Origin: Brevundimonas basaltis
GTDB lineage: Bacteria; Pseudomonadota; Alphaproteobacteria; Caulobacterales; Caulobacteraceae
Assembly: GCF_014202075.1 (NCBI RefSeq)
Contig: NZ_JACHFZ010000002.1
Location: forward strand, 62,001-126,000
Direction: 5' to 3'
Length of the DNA: 64,000 bases
This document shows, one piece after another, positions 1 to 8,363 of the stretch. Position 1 is the first letter of the stretch. Each line of letters starts with the position of its first letter. The notes under the pieces are model-generated. The model had not been told where the DNA came from, searched no databases, and saw only the letters and a program-made list of their open reading frames with translations. Made by a program: the position numbers and the translations under genes.

Positions 1-426
1 CTTCAGATCGTCCGCCAGATCCAGAATGCCGTCGCTCTCGCCAGCAAGCTCAAGCTCCGCAGCCGAACACAGCATGCCGTTGGAGACGACGCCGCGCACC
101 GGCTTCTCGACCAGGGTCACCCCGAGGCCGGGCACCCAGGCGCCGATGGGGGCGTAGATGGTGGTCAGGCCGGCGCGGGCGTTGGGCGCGCCGCAGACGA
201 TCTCTTTCAGGCCGTCGACGGTGTCGACCTGGCAGACCTGCAGGCGGTCGGCATTCGGATGCCGCTCGGCCGAGACGATCCGGGCCACGGTGAAGGGCGC
301 CAGGGCCGCGACCGGATCGTGGACGTCCTCGACCTCGAGCCCGGCCATGGTCATGGCCTCGGCGACCTCGGCGATCTCCGCGTCCGTCTCGAGATGCTCC
401 TTCAGCCAGGAGAGGGTGAATTTCAC
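1..426 (-). CDS. pheT: Phenylalanine--tRNA ligase beta subunit, N-terminal part (cut by window edge)
   Basis: This is the beta chain of the alpha2-beta2 cytosolic phenylalanyl-tRNA synthetase, which charges tRNA-Phe. Only the first 142 residues are inside the window. The start is a GTG at 426, giving an N-terminus beginning [17 protein letters not shown], typical of PheT. Residues ~39-142 fit the tRNA-binding OB-fold domain, with [13 protein letters not shown] and [10 protein letters not shown] visible. The start codon overlaps the TGA stop of the upstream small gene in a GTGA arrangement, so translation is probably coupled. It is the last gene of a pheS-X-Y-pheT run; the catalytic-like core and B5 domains lie beyond the left edge. 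Confidence 0.93.
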   Translation of the reverse strand, partial: MKFTLSWLKEHLETDAEIAEVAEAMTMAGLEVEDVHDPVAALAPFTVARIVSAERHPNADRLQVCQVDTVDGLKEIVCGAPNARAGLTTIYAPIGAWVPGLGVTLVEKPVRGVVSNGMLCSAAELELAGESDGILDLADDLK

Positions 427-869
427 GCCGACGGCTCCCCCGCGTCGGCCGCCAGCTCCGATAGGGTTTTGACGCCGCCCAGCAGCTCTTCCAGCACGGC
501 GTCGGAGCCGGTGAAGCCGATCTGAACGAAGCGGCAGCGCACGAAACGGCAGTTCGACATCCCGACCAAGCCGGCCATCTTCGTCTCGCTGAGCGGGCGA
601 TAGAGCAGGGTCCGGATGTCCGTCGTCGTGCCCATGGCGCAGCTTTCAAAGCCGGTGCCGTGCATCACGGCCATCACCGCCGGACCCTCGATGACGCAGT
701 CGGTAAAGGTCTTGCCGTCGATGGCCATCTGGCCCGCGTTCCAGTGCTGGACGGCGAGCGAAGGCAGCCAGACGGCTTCCTTCTCGAACGTGGTGCGGGC
801 CACCAGGGCGCGGCCGGCGGCCTCTTCGGCGGACATGTCCCCGGCGGGGGCGGCGGTTTGGTCGGTCAT
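423..869 (-). CDS. Small conserved-looking protein of unknown function embedded between pheS and pheT (paralogue 2)
   Basis: A 148-residue soluble protein with no signal peptide or membrane segment. I do not recognise a named family. It is clearly paralogous to the gene just upstream (899-1300): both carry a G(R/K)TF(S/T)DC(F/V)IEGPAVM block near residues 52-67 and an NC-x-F-x2-C-x-F block followed by TGSD near residues 107-123. The short repeating aromatic/Cys strands ([22 protein letters not shown]) look like rungs of a right-handed beta-helix or pentapeptide-like fold; that is inference. Its TGA stop overlaps the pheT GTG start, and it begins 29 bases after the previous gene, so it is part of the pheST operon. 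A role linked to PheRS is possible but not shown. Confidence 0.8.
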   Translation of the reverse strand: MTDQTAAPAGDMSAEEAAGRALVARTTFEKEAVWLPSLAVQHWNAGQMAIDGKTFTDCVIEGPAVMAVMHGTGFESCAMGTTTDIRTLLYRPLSETKMAGLVGMSNCRFVRCRFVQIGFTGSDAVLEELLGGVKTLSELAADAGEPSA

Positions 870-898
870 GGTGCGGTTTCCCGATACTCGGTCTGTGG

Positions 899-1300
899 CT
901 ATCCGGCGGAGGCGACCTGGTCGACCAGCATCTGCAGCAGGTCGTCGCTTCCGGTGATGCCGAGGGTGTGGAACTGGCAGTTCCTGAAAGTGCAGTTGCG
1001 CACCGGCACGGCGCCGATGGCCCGCTGGCCGCTCATCGGGCGGAACAGGATGTTGCGCAGGTCGCCGCCGGTCGGGCCGAAATTGACGCCCTCGAAATGC
1101 GTGCCTTCGAGTACCAGCATCACCGCCGGCCCCTCGATGAAGCAGTCGCTGAAGGTGCGGCCCTCGAGGATCGCCCCGCCGCCGTTCTGAATATTGGCGC
1201 GGTACAGATCAAACAGGGCGAAATGGCCGCCGCTGATCTCGGTCGCCAGGGGGTCGACCTCGCGCTGCTCCGCGGATCTGGTGGGTGTCGGTTCAGCCAT
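899..1300 (-). CDS. Small protein of unknown function embedded between pheS and pheT (paralogue 1)
   Basis: A 133-residue protein starting at the ATG that overlaps the pheS stop codon (TGATG), so it is translationally coupled to pheS. A longer frame runs up to 1363 but would lie inside pheS, so the overlapping ATG is preferred. It shares the GRTFSDCFIEGPAVM and NCTFRNCQF...TGSD blocks with the following gene, showing a tandem duplication followed by divergence. The Cys/Phe-rich short strands suggest a beta-helical fold. There is no recognised enzymatic motif, no export signal and no helix-turn-helix. Its function is unknown; the position inside the PheRS operon is the only functional hint. 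Confidence 0.8.
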   Translation of the reverse strand: MAEPTPTRSAEQREVDPLATEISGGHFALFDLYRANIQNGGGAILEGRTFSDCFIEGPAVMLVLEGTHFEGVNFGPTGGDLRNILFRPMSGQRAIGAVPVRNCTFRNCQFHTLGITGSDDLLQMLVDQVASAG

Positions 1301-2376
1301 CAGGACAATCCGCTTGCAGGGTTGGGCGCCGCGAAGGCGGAGAAGCCGTAGTGGGCCAGCCACCGGGTGTCGCCCTCGAACATCGGGCGCAGGTCGGGGA
1401 TGCCGTATTTCAGCATGGCGAGCCGGTCGACGCCCATGCCGAAGGCGAAACCCTGATACTCGTCCGGATCGATGCCGCAGTTCCTCAGCACGTTCGGGTG
1501 GACCATGCCGCAGCCGAGAATCTCCATCCAGCTGTCGCCCTGGTTCAGCTTCAGCTCACCGCCGGAGCGGTCGCAGCGGATGTCCATCTCGGCCGAGGGT
1601 TCGGTGAACGGGAAATGGTGCGGCCGGAATCGGGCGTCGATATCGTCGACCTCGAAGAAGCGGGCGACGAAGGTTTCCAGCGTCCACTTCAAATGGCCCA
1701 TGTGCACGCCGCGGTCGATGACCAGACCCTCGACCTGATGGAACATTGGCGTGTGGGTAGCGTCGCTGTCCTTCCGGAAGGTGCGGCCCGGGGCGATGAT
1801 CCGGATCGGCGGCTTCTGGGTCATCATGGTCCGCACCTGCACCGGGCTGGTGTGGGTGCGCAGCACCTTGCGCTCGCCGGTCCCGGGATCGGGCGTCAGA
1901 AAGAAGGTGTCGTGCATCTCCCGCGCCGGATGCTTGGGCGGGAAGTTCAGGGCGGTGAAATTGTGGAAGTCGTCCTCGATGTCCGGCCCTTCAGCCACCG
2001 CGAAACCCATGTCGGCGAAAAGGGCGATCATCTCGTCCATGACCTGCATGGTCGGATGGACCGAGCCCTTGCGGCGCGGTCGCGGCGGCAGGGTCAGGTC
2101 GACGTGCTCGGCCTTCAACCGGGCGTCGAGTTCCGCGGCTTCCAGCTCGGCCTTGCGGGCGGCCAGGGCCGCCTGCACCCGGTCGCGCAGTCCGTTGATC
2201 ACCGGGCCCCGCTCGCGCCGTTCGTCGGGACTCATCGCCCCCATACCCTTGAGCAGCCCCGAGATCGAACCCGACTTGCCCAGGGCCGACACGCGCAATT
2301 CCTCGACCGCTGCGGCGGTTTCCGCGCCGCCGATGGCGTTGATCAAATCGAGTTCAAGCTGGGCGAGGTCTGTCAT
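1300..2376 (-). CDS. pheS: Phenylalanine--tRNA ligase alpha subunit
   Basis: Catalytic alpha chain of PheRS, 358 residues, the normal length. The N-terminal ~90 residues form the coiled-coil tRNA-binding arm ([18 protein letters not shown] at its end). The class II aaRS core follows, with the motif 2 region [21 protein letters not shown] and the C-terminal motif 3 stretch [18 protein letters not shown], diagnostic of PheS. The start is an ATG at 2376. The stop overlaps the next small gene, and pheT follows after two inserted paralogues. A rho-independent terminator lies 34 bases upstream of the start, after rplT, so pheS needs its own promoter in the short 2377-2410 stretch or within rplT, or depends on readthrough. 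Confidence 0.97.
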   Translation of the reverse strand: MTDLAQLELDLINAIGGAETAAAVEELRVSALGKSGSISGLLKGMGAMSPDERRERGPVINGLRDRVQAALAARKAELEAAELDARLKAEHVDLTLPPRPRRKGSVHPTMQVMDEMIALFADMGFAVAEGPDIEDDFHNFTALNFPPKHPAREMHDTFFLTPDPGTGERKVLRTHTSPVQVRTMMTQKPPIRIIAPGRTFRKDSDATHTPMFHQVEGLVIDRGVHMGHLKWTLETFVARFFEVDDIDARFRPHHFPFTEPSAEMDIRCDRSGGELKLNQGDSWMEILGCGMVHPNVLRNCGIDPDEYQGFAFGMGVDRLAMLKYGIPDLRPMFEGDTRWLAHYGFSAFAAPNPASGLS

Positions 2377-2409
2377 GTCGGCTTTCGTCTAGCGGCTAAG
2401 GCGCAAGGC

Positions 2410-2441
2410 AAAAAGCCCCCCGGCATGACCGGAGGGCTTTT
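2410..2441 (-). terminator. Rho-independent terminator after rplT
   Basis: A hairpin with stem AAAAGCCCTCCGG / CCGGGGGGCTTTT (one mismatch) around the loop TCATG, read on the minus strand, ending in a T run. The structure is symmetrical, so it could act on both strands. It lies 24 bases beyond the rplT stop and just before pheS. Confidence 0.85.
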
Positions 2442-2465
2442 GCGTCTTCCGTCGCCGGAAAAAGC

Positions 2466-2825
2466 TTAAGCGGCCTTCAGCGCGCCGCGGACCTTGTCGG
2501 CGATCGCCTTGAAGGCGGCTTCGTCGGCGGCCATGGCGGCGAGGACCTTGCGGTCCAGCTCGATGCCGGCCTGGCCGAGGCCGTGGATGAACTGGCTGTA
2601 GGTGAAGCCTTCCAGACGCGCGGCGGCGTTGATGCGCTGGATCCACAGGGCGCGGAAGTTGCGCTTCTTGGTGCGGCGGTCGCGGTAGGCGTACTGCCCG
2701 GCGCGGTCGACCGCGGCCTTGGCGGTGCGGATGGTGTTCTTGCGGCGGCCGTAGAAGCCCTTCGCCTGCTTCAGAACCTTCTTGTGCTTGGCGTGGGACG
2801 TAACGCCCCTTTTGACGCGAGCCAT
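2466..2825 (-). CDS. rplT: 50S ribosomal protein L20
   Basis: 119-residue L20, an early 23S rRNA-binding assembly protein of the large subunit. The N-terminus [20 protein letters not shown] and the [26 protein letters not shown] stretch are characteristic. The basic N-terminal half and helical C-terminal domain ([20 protein letters not shown]) are intact. It follows rpmI after 106 bases on the same strand and is followed by a strong terminator. In many bacteria L20 represses its own operon by binding a leader; a hairpin in the rpmI leader (3202-3236) could serve, but this is inference. Confidence 0.98.
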   Translation of the reverse strand: MARVKRGVTSHAKHKKVLKQAKGFYGRRKNTIRTAKAAVDRAGQYAYRDRRTKKRNFRALWIQRINAAARLEGFTYSQFIHGLGQAGIELDRKVLAAMAADEAAFKAIADKVRGALKAA

Positions 2826-2931
2826 GATGTTTTCCTTCGGATGTCCCTACCGCTCGGCCTGCGGGGCCTCGCTGCTTGAGGGACGATGTTCAAATTCGAT
2901 GCGGTGGATCAGGTCGTGGTGCGGCGCGCCC

Positions 2932-3129
2932 TCAGGCGTACGGCATGTAGGACTTGATCTTCTTGGCGTCGGCGTCGGCCATCACCTGGGTGCCGCGGTT
3001 CTGGCGGATGTATTTGCTGTTGTGGCTGATCAAGCGGTGCCGCTTGCCCGCCACGCCGGCTTTCACCTTGCCAGTCGCCGTGAATTTGAAGCGCTTCTTG
3101 GCGCCCGACTTCGTCTTCAGTTTCGGCAT
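2932..3129 (-). CDS. rpmI: 50S ribosomal protein L35
   Basis: 65-residue basic ribosomal protein L35 ([20 protein letters not shown], then [17 protein letters not shown]). The ATG at 3129 gives the canonical MPKLKTKSG start; a GTG two codons upstream is rejected. rplT follows. The usual upstream partner infC is about 3.5 kb away, separated by a peptidase and an MFS gene, so this ribosomal pair has its own promoter region (candidate at 3255-3282) and a structured leader. Confidence 0.97.
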   Translation of the reverse strand: MPKLKTKSGAKKRFKFTATGKVKAGVAGKRHRLISHNSKYIRQNRGTQVMADADAKKIKSYMPYA

Positions 3130-3201
3130 TTTCACTCTCGTTTTGAGTGGGCTACCGCCGATCGGCTACTTGAGCCCATGGGGAAGGTAGACCCTGATTG
3201 A

Positions 3202-3236
3202 GAACCGCCCAGGCATGCCTGTTCGCCCGGCGGTTC
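3202..3236 (-). promoter_or_regulatory. Hairpin in the rpmI-rplT leader
   Basis: Inverted repeat GAACCGCC...GGCGGTTC with a 19-base loop that itself contains the palindrome AGGCATGCCT. It sits in the untranslated leader between the candidate promoter and the rpmI ATG. It is not followed by a T run. It may be the target of L20 autoregulation or an attenuation element; only the structure is seen. Confidence 0.4.
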
Positions 3237-3254
3237 GGTACGCGAAGGCGCGGC

Positions 3255-3282
3255 TTCTAGTCGAAGCGGGCCCCGATGGCAA
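3255..3282 (-). promoter_or_regulatory. Candidate housekeeping promoter for rpmI-rplT
   Basis: On the minus strand TTGCCA (3277-3282) is followed after 16 bases by CTAGAA (3255-3260). This is a reasonable alphaproteobacterial sigma-70 type promoter about 125 bases before the rpmI ATG. It lies directly after the end of the S9 peptidase gene, consistent with a separate ribosomal-protein transcript. Confidence 0.4.
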
Positions 3283-3292
3283 GAGAAACGCC

Positions 3293-5230
3293 TCAGCGCG
3301 GCGGATTGTGCGCTTCGAGGAATTCGATGGTCTCGGTCAGCATCCGCCGGCGGGTGGCCGGGAAGGTCAGGTAGTGATCCTCGCCGTCCAGCGCGACCAG
3401 TTCCACGTCCTTGCCGGCGCGGCGCATGGCGCGCTCCATGATCGTGCTTTGTTCGAACGGCACGACGGTGTCATCGCGGCCGTGGATCAACAACACAGGG
3501 CCCTTGATCCTCGACACCAGCTGGGCCGGCGAGCGCTCGGCCAGCGAGGGATCGCTCTCGCTGGTGACGCCCATGAAGCGCTGCCAGTAACGCAGACCTT
3601 CATTAAACCGCGAGCGACCGCCCTGACGGCGTTCGACCGTAAGGAACTCCGTCAGATCGGAGATGCCCGCGACCGAAACGGCGCAGCGATAGACGTCTTC
3701 GTCGATCGTCATGCCCGCCAGCGCCGCATAGCCGCCGTAGCTTGCGCCCACGATGCAGACGCGGGACGGGTCGATCATCCCGGCGTCGGCCAGATATTTG
3801 ACGCCGTCGGCCAGGTCGCTCTGCATCTTGCGGCCCCACTCCCCGTAGCCGGCCTCCAGCAGCGGCACGCCCAAGCCCTCGGAGCCCCGGAACTGCGGCT
3901 GCAGCACGGCATAGCCGCGCGCGGCCAGCGCCTGGGCCCACCAATCGAAGCCGGCTTCGTCGCGCGCCGCCGGACCGCCGTGAGGCAGGACGATCAGCGG
4001 CAGATTGCGCGCCTCCCGGCCAGTCGGCTTGGTCAGGTAGGCTATGAGGTCGAGCCCATCCTCCGCCTGATAGCGGATTGCGCTGACCTCGGCGACGTCG
4101 GCCGCGGCCAACCCGGGGTACTCGCGCCCGATCAGATTGACGCTCTGCCGCTCTGCATCGAACAGATAGACCGAACCCGGCTCTCCAGCCCCTTCGGCAC
4201 GGAACACCATCACGCTGAGATCGTCGTCGCCATCGGTCAGGAACAGTTCGCGCCCCGCCAGACCCTGCACCAACCGGTCCCAGTTGGCCTGGTGGACGGG
4301 ATCGAACAGGCTGTAGGAGCGGGTCAGTCCCTGGCGGGCGATCCCGACCATGTGGCCGGCGCCGTCGCGGACGATACTGTCCGCGCCGATGTTGTCGTGC
4401 TGCATAACCTCGGAGCCGTCGGCGAGACTGATCTCAACCAGCACCGGGCCGTCTTCCCGATCTTCGCTTAGCAGGACCGTCTCGTCGCTGCGTCCGAAGC
4501 CGAGGATGGCGGGGCGGTCCAGCAGGGAGCGGCGGGACAGTAGTTCGGTCCAGTTGCCGCCCCGGCGAGCCAGCAACCGCCACGAGCCGGACGTCGAGTT
4601 ATAGGTGGTGCGCGCCAGGATTTCGCCGTCCGGCCGGATGACATAGCTGCTCGTATCCTCCGCCCCGGTCTGGTGCAGACGTCCACGGCCGTCGTCCAGA
4701 TCGACCCGGTAGACATCGTAGGTGTAGGCGTTCTTCTCGACGGTGATCGTCCGCAGATACAGCACCGGCTGTCCACGATATGTGCCGACGGTCGCCGGGC
4801 CGAAGCTCGCGGTCAGGATGCCGCGGTCGGCGCTGCGCAGAGCCCGGGCTACCCGCCGGGTGCGGACATTGACGATGTCCAGCTGCACATAGTCTTGAAC
4901 CGTGGTCGTGTAGGCCAGCTTTTCCTGCACCGTGCTCTGGATCACCACATGGTCGGGTGACGCCCAGAACACCCCGCGGGCGACGCGATCGCTGATGTCG
5001 ATGGTGACGAGAGCCTCTCCCGTCCGGGCCTGGGCGACGACGGTGTCGCCATCGGGACTGCGGCGGATATAGGCCAAGGTCGAGCCGTCGGGAGAGACGG
5101 AGACGCTCTCGATCGCGGGCATCGCGGCGTAGGCCTCGATGGGCGCCGGCTGCGCCTGGGCCGCGACCGACCCGCCAAGGAATGTCGCCGAGGCGGCCGC
5201 CACGGCGATGCAGAGATTACGAACGGACAA
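3293..5230 (-). CDS. S9 family (prolyl oligopeptidase-type) secreted serine peptidase
   Basis: 645 residues. A Sec signal peptide covers residues 1-27 (…GGSVAAQAQ), so the enzyme is periplasmic or secreted. Residues ~40-390 form the beta-propeller/WD40-like part that gates access. The C-terminal alpha/beta-hydrolase domain (~400-645) carries a full triad: Ser497 in GASYGG, Asp587 in HGRDDTVVP and His619 in DGEDHYLTF. The family cleaves peptides; specificity (dipeptidyl versus acylaminoacyl) cannot be read from this. It lies between an MFS gene and rpmI on the same strand and probably belongs to neither transcript functionally. Peptide scavenging is typical of Caulobacterales. Confidence 0.92.
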   Translation of the reverse strand: MSVRNLCIAVAAASATFLGGSVAAQAQPAPIEAYAAMPAIESVSVSPDGSTLAYIRRSPDGDTVVAQARTGEALVTIDISDRVARGVFWASPDHVVIQSTVQEKLAYTTTVQDYVQLDIVNVRTRRVARALRSADRGILTASFGPATVGTYRGQPVLYLRTITVEKNAYTYDVYRVDLDDGRGRLHQTGAEDTSSYVIRPDGEILARTTYNSTSGSWRLLARRGGNWTELLSRRSLLDRPAILGFGRSDETVLLSEDREDGPVLVEISLADGSEVMQHDNIGADSIVRDGAGHMVGIARQGLTRSYSLFDPVHQANWDRLVQGLAGRELFLTDGDDDLSVMVFRAEGAGEPGSVYLFDAERQSVNLIGREYPGLAAADVAEVSAIRYQAEDGLDLIAYLTKPTGREARNLPLIVLPHGGPAARDEAGFDWWAQALAARGYAVLQPQFRGSEGLGVPLLEAGYGEWGRKMQSDLADGVKYLADAGMIDPSRVCIVGASYGGYAALAGMTIDEDVYRCAVSVAGISDLTEFLTVERRQGGRSRFNEGLRYWQRFMGVTSESDPSLAERSPAQLVSRIKGPVLLIHGRDDTVVPFEQSTIMERAMRRAGKDVELVALDGEDHYLTFPATRRRMLTETIEFLEAHNPPR

Positions 5231-5306
5231 GGCAGCGCCCCCACTGTTGACTGGCGCAACCCTAAGGGCCTCCGCTCACAGAGCCAAGCGTCAAACGCGA
5301 GCTTGT

Positions 5307-6557
5307 CTATTCGGCCGCCTGCAGCGCCGGCGATTGCTGGCGGAGGCGAAACGCCCGGCCGGCGTTGATCGCCATGACCGCCGCCGGAATCGTCAGGGCG
5401 GCGCCGATCAGGAAGGGCCAGTCGTGCCCCACGCCGGAGAAGACTGCTCCCGCCGCAATCGGGCCGAAGATGCGGGCGCTTGAACTGGCGGCCATATTCA
5501 GCCCCAGCATGGCGCCCTGCCGATCGGGATCGACCGAGCGCGAGATCAGGGCGGAGATATTGGGCATGGTGATCGCCATGCCGAAGGCGCTGAAGGCCAT
5601 GATGACCGGCACCAGGAAGTCCTGAGCGGGCAGCAGGCGGCTGGCCACGACCTGCCCGGCCAGCCCCGTCCCGAAGATCAGACAGCCGGCGGCCAGCACC
5701 CGCGCCTCGCCGAAGCGGCGGGCCAGACGACCGGCCAGCAACCCCTGTCCAACCACCGACACCACGCCCACGGCCATGAAGGCCAACCCGACCTCGCGCG
5801 CGCCCCAGCCGTAGCGGGCCTCGGTCCAGAAGCCGAAGGTCGACTCCATGCCCGAGAAACCCGCCATGTAGATCAGGGTCACCAGCAGCACGCGGGACAC
5901 CACCGGATTGGCCACGGCGTCGTGTACGCCGCCGAGGAAGGGCGGGCGCGGCGCGGCCGGATCGGCGGCGGCCCGGCTCTCCTTCAGCAGCACGACGATG
6001 CCCAGCGCGGCCAACAGGCACAGCCCGGCCGCGACAAAGATGGGCAGCTGGTACCCCAGCGCGCCGAGGTCAGGCCGGGTCAGAATTCCCCCCAGCCCGG
6101 GGCCGAAGATGAAGCCGAGTCCGAAGGCTGCTCCGATCAGCCCCATCCGCCCGGCGCGCAGTTCCGGCGGGGTCACGTCGGCGACATAGCCCTGAACGGT
6201 CGAGATGTTGCCGGCTCCGAGCCCGGTGAACAGCCGCACCGCGATGGCCAGCCAGATGTTCGGGACGAAGGCCAGGGCCAGATAGCCGGCGGCGTTGGCC
6301 AGCACCGTCATCAGCAGCACCGGCTTGCGCCCGATCCGGTCCGACAGCCGGCCCCAGAACGGCTCCGCCACGAACTGGCCGAGCGAATAGGCCGAGAACA
6401 TCATCGCCACCTGCCACGGCGGCGCATCCAGGGTCTGACCGTAGAAGGGCAGCAACGGAATGACGATGCCGAAGCCGACCAGATTGATGAACACCACCCC
6501 GAACAGGACCGCGAGGGCCGATCTCGTGGGTTTGGAAGCGGCGGGCGTCAGGGTCAC
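5307..6557 (-). CDS. MFS transporter, DHA1/TetA-like multidrug exporter
   Basis: 416-residue inner-membrane protein with about 12 hydrophobic segments. The motif A loop after TM2 reads GRLSDRIGRKP, and the RLFTGLGAGN stretch of TM4 is typical of the tetracycline-resistance-like DHA1 branch. The start is a GTG at 6557, giving MTLTPAASKP before the first membrane helix. Drug/H+ antiport is the family role; the substrate is unknown. It lies downstream of the infC terminator, 76 bases before the S9 peptidase gene. With that gene it interrupts the usual infC-rpmI-rplT arrangement. Confidence 0.9.
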   Translation of the reverse strand: MTLTPAASKPTRSALAVLFGVVFINLVGFGIVIPLLPFYGQTLDAPPWQVAMMFSAYSLGQFVAEPFWGRLSDRIGRKPVLLMTVLANAAGYLALAFVPNIWLAIAVRLFTGLGAGNISTVQGYVADVTPPELRAGRMGLIGAAFGLGFIFGPGLGGILTRPDLGALGYQLPIFVAAGLCLLAALGIVVLLKESRAAADPAAPRPPFLGGVHDAVANPVVSRVLLVTLIYMAGFSGMESTFGFWTEARYGWGAREVGLAFMAVGVVSVVGQGLLAGRLARRFGEARVLAAGCLIFGTGLAGQVVASRLLPAQDFLVPVIMAFSAFGMAITMPNISALISRSVDPDRQGAMLGLNMAASSSARIFGPIAAGAVFSGVGHDWPFLIGAALTIPAAVMAINAGRAFRLRQQSPALQAAE

Positions 6558-6631
6558 GGCGGCTGTCCGGGCGGCGGAGGCGCGATCTGTCCGTCAGTCG
6601 GCCATCGCACGCAAGGGACCACGTCGCCGCA

Positions 6632-6667
6632 AACGAAAAACGCCCCGGCCAGGGCGGCCGGGGCGTT
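6632..6667 (-). terminator. Rho-independent terminator after infC
   Basis: Perfect 10-bp stem CGCCCCGGCC/GGCCGGGGCG (6641-6665) with a five-base loop, followed on the minus strand by TTTTTCGTTT. It lies 25 bases after the infC stop and insulates infC from the MFS gene. Confidence 0.9.
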
Positions 6668-6690
6668 CGGTATTCGATCGGATCGAGTGC

Positions 6691-7212
6691 CTATCTCGGA
6701 GCCAGGATCATGATCATCTGACGGCCTTCCATGCGCGGCGCATATTCGACCTTGGCGACCTCGTCAAAGTCGGCCTGGACCTTGTTGAGCAGCTTCATGC
6801 CCAGCTCCGGGTGGGCCATCTCGCGGCCGCGGAAGCGCAGCGTCACCTTGACCTTGTCACCTTCGTCGAAGAAGCGGTGCATGGCCTTGGCCTTCACCTC
6901 GTAATCGTGGGTGTCGATGTTCGGCCGGAGCTTGATTTCCTTCAGCTCAACGACCTTCTGGCGCTTGCGCGCCTCGGCCTTCTTCTTCTGCTCCTGGAAG
7001 CGGAATTTGCCGTAGTCCAAAATCTTGCAGACCGGGGGCTCCGACGTGGAGACGATCTGAACCAGGTCCATGCCGGCCTCTTCGGCGGCCTCCAGCGCGG
7101 CGGACGTGGGCATGACGCCCTGCTTTTCGCCGTTCTGGTCGATCAGCAGAACGCGCGGCGCGCGGATATCCTGGTTCATGGGCGGCCCGTCCTTGACGGG
7201 CGGCTGGTTCAT
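6691..7212 (-). CDS. infC: Translation initiation factor IF-3
   Basis: 173-residue IF-3, which binds the 30S subunit and controls start-codon and initiator-tRNA selection. N-domain features (EIR-like [21 protein letters not shown]), the linker ([18 protein letters not shown]) and C-domain ([30 protein letters not shown]) are all present. I use the ATG at 7212; an in-frame ATG at residue 12 (MNQDIR) is an alternative. It has its own terminator and is physically separated from rpmI-rplT. The 120-base gap to the glycosyltransferase gene upstream should hold its promoter. Confidence 0.97.
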   Translation of the reverse strand: MNQPPVKDGPPMNQDIRAPRVLLIDQNGEKQGVMPTSAALEAAEEAGMDLVQIVSTSEPPVCKILDYGKFRFQEQKKKAEARKRQKVVELKEIKLRPNIDTHDYEVKAKAMHRFFDEGDKVKVTLRFRGREMAHPELGMKLLNKVQADFDEVAKVEYAPRMEGRQMIMILAPR

Positions 7213-7332
7213 CGGACGGCGAATGGGCGTCGTTTCCTTGCAAGTGGACGAAATCGGTTGGCATGAGGGAGCGCGCCATGGATCGCGGCGTTCCCCTCAA
7301 GCGGCCCTATATGACCGCGAACGCCCGGTTCT

Positions 7333-8292
7333 TCAAGGTTTGGCGGCGGTCTGGGCGCCGATGAAGGCGTCGTGCAGGTTCAGCACCCCCTCGAAAACGT
7401 GCTCGACCGTCAGCGCTTCGATCGGCGCGAACTCGCCGCGCGTCTCGTTGGAGGCCACGGTGCGGGTCTTCGGTCCCCACGGGCCGTACAGCCACCATTC
7501 GGTTGGGCCGAACAGGCCCAGCGTCGGCCGGCCGGCGGCGGCGGCTACGTGCATCAGGCCGGAATCGTTGCCGACGAACAGGGCCGCCCGGTCGATCGCC
7601 GCCGCCGAGGCGAGGATGTCGCCCTTGCCGACGAAATCGATGCCCCGCATCCCCGCCGCCGCCAGCGCCGGCGCGGCGGGCGGATGGTCGCCCGGACCGC
7701 CGACCAGCATAAAGCGCCAGCCGTCGAAGCGCGGCTCCGCCTTCAGTTTTTCAACCAGCGCGCCCCACCGGTCCGCCGGCCAGCTCTTGCCCGGCTGGTG
7801 CGCGATCGGGGCCAGGGCGAGGATCGGGCCGGGGGCGGTCTCCAGCTGCGGATCGATGACCGCCGCCGCCTGGCGCCGGGCCTGATCGTCGATGAACAGT
7901 TCGGGTTCCAGGGTTTGCGCCGCCTGCATCAGGCGGGTGACGATCTCCACCTTCGGCGCGCCGGTCTCCAGACCCCGGTGATAGACCCGCCGCCTGTTCG
8001 CCCGAACCTGAAACGCCAGCGCCGAGCCGCGGATGTCGACGACCATGTCCCAGCGGGTCCGCCACACCTGTTTCCACAGGTCGATCCAGTGTCCGGCGAA
8101 CTTCTTCTTGTCGAGGATGATGACCCGCTCGACCCCCGGCGCAGACCGGAAGAAGGGCGCGGGCGGACGGCCGCAGGCGACGGTGATCCGGGCCCCGGGC
8201 AGCTGGCGGCCGATCTCGCGGATCACCCCCGAGGAGATGACGCAGTCGCCGATGCGGTTGGAGGTGACGAACAGGACCCTGGGTTCGGACAC
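7333..8292 (-). CDS. Glycosyltransferase family 9 (heptosyltransferase-like) protein
   Basis: 319-residue GT9/GT-B fold protein related to LPS heptosyltransferases. The N-terminal Rossmann domain (RVLFVTSNRIGDCVISSGVIREI) and the C-terminal donor site GNDSGLMHVAAAAGRPTLGLFGPT are characteristic. It likely acts at the cytoplasmic face in LPS core or other surface polysaccharide synthesis; donor sugar not determinable. The start is a GTG at 8292. It is divergent from the hydrolase at 8364 with a 71-base shared intergenic stretch, and is followed on the same strand by infC. Confidence 0.88.
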   Translation of the reverse strand: MSEPRVLFVTSNRIGDCVISSGVIREIGRQLPGARITVACGRPPAPFFRSAPGVERVIILDKKKFAGHWIDLWKQVWRTRWDMVVDIRGSALAFQVRANRRRVYHRGLETGAPKVEIVTRLMQAAQTLEPELFIDDQARRQAAAVIDPQLETAPGPILALAPIAHQPGKSWPADRWGALVEKLKAEPRFDGWRFMLVGGPGDHPPAAPALAAAGMRGIDFVGKGDILASAAAIDRAALFVGNDSGLMHVAAAAGRPTLGLFGPTEWWLYGPWGPKTRTVASNETRGEFAPIEALTVEHVFEGVLNLHDAFIGAQTAAKP

Positions 8293-8363
8293 GCGGATTG
8301 GCCTTCGCTTCGCTTGCGGTCGTTCGCTATCAGTCCCGAACCGATTGCGCGAGAGGGACGCCG

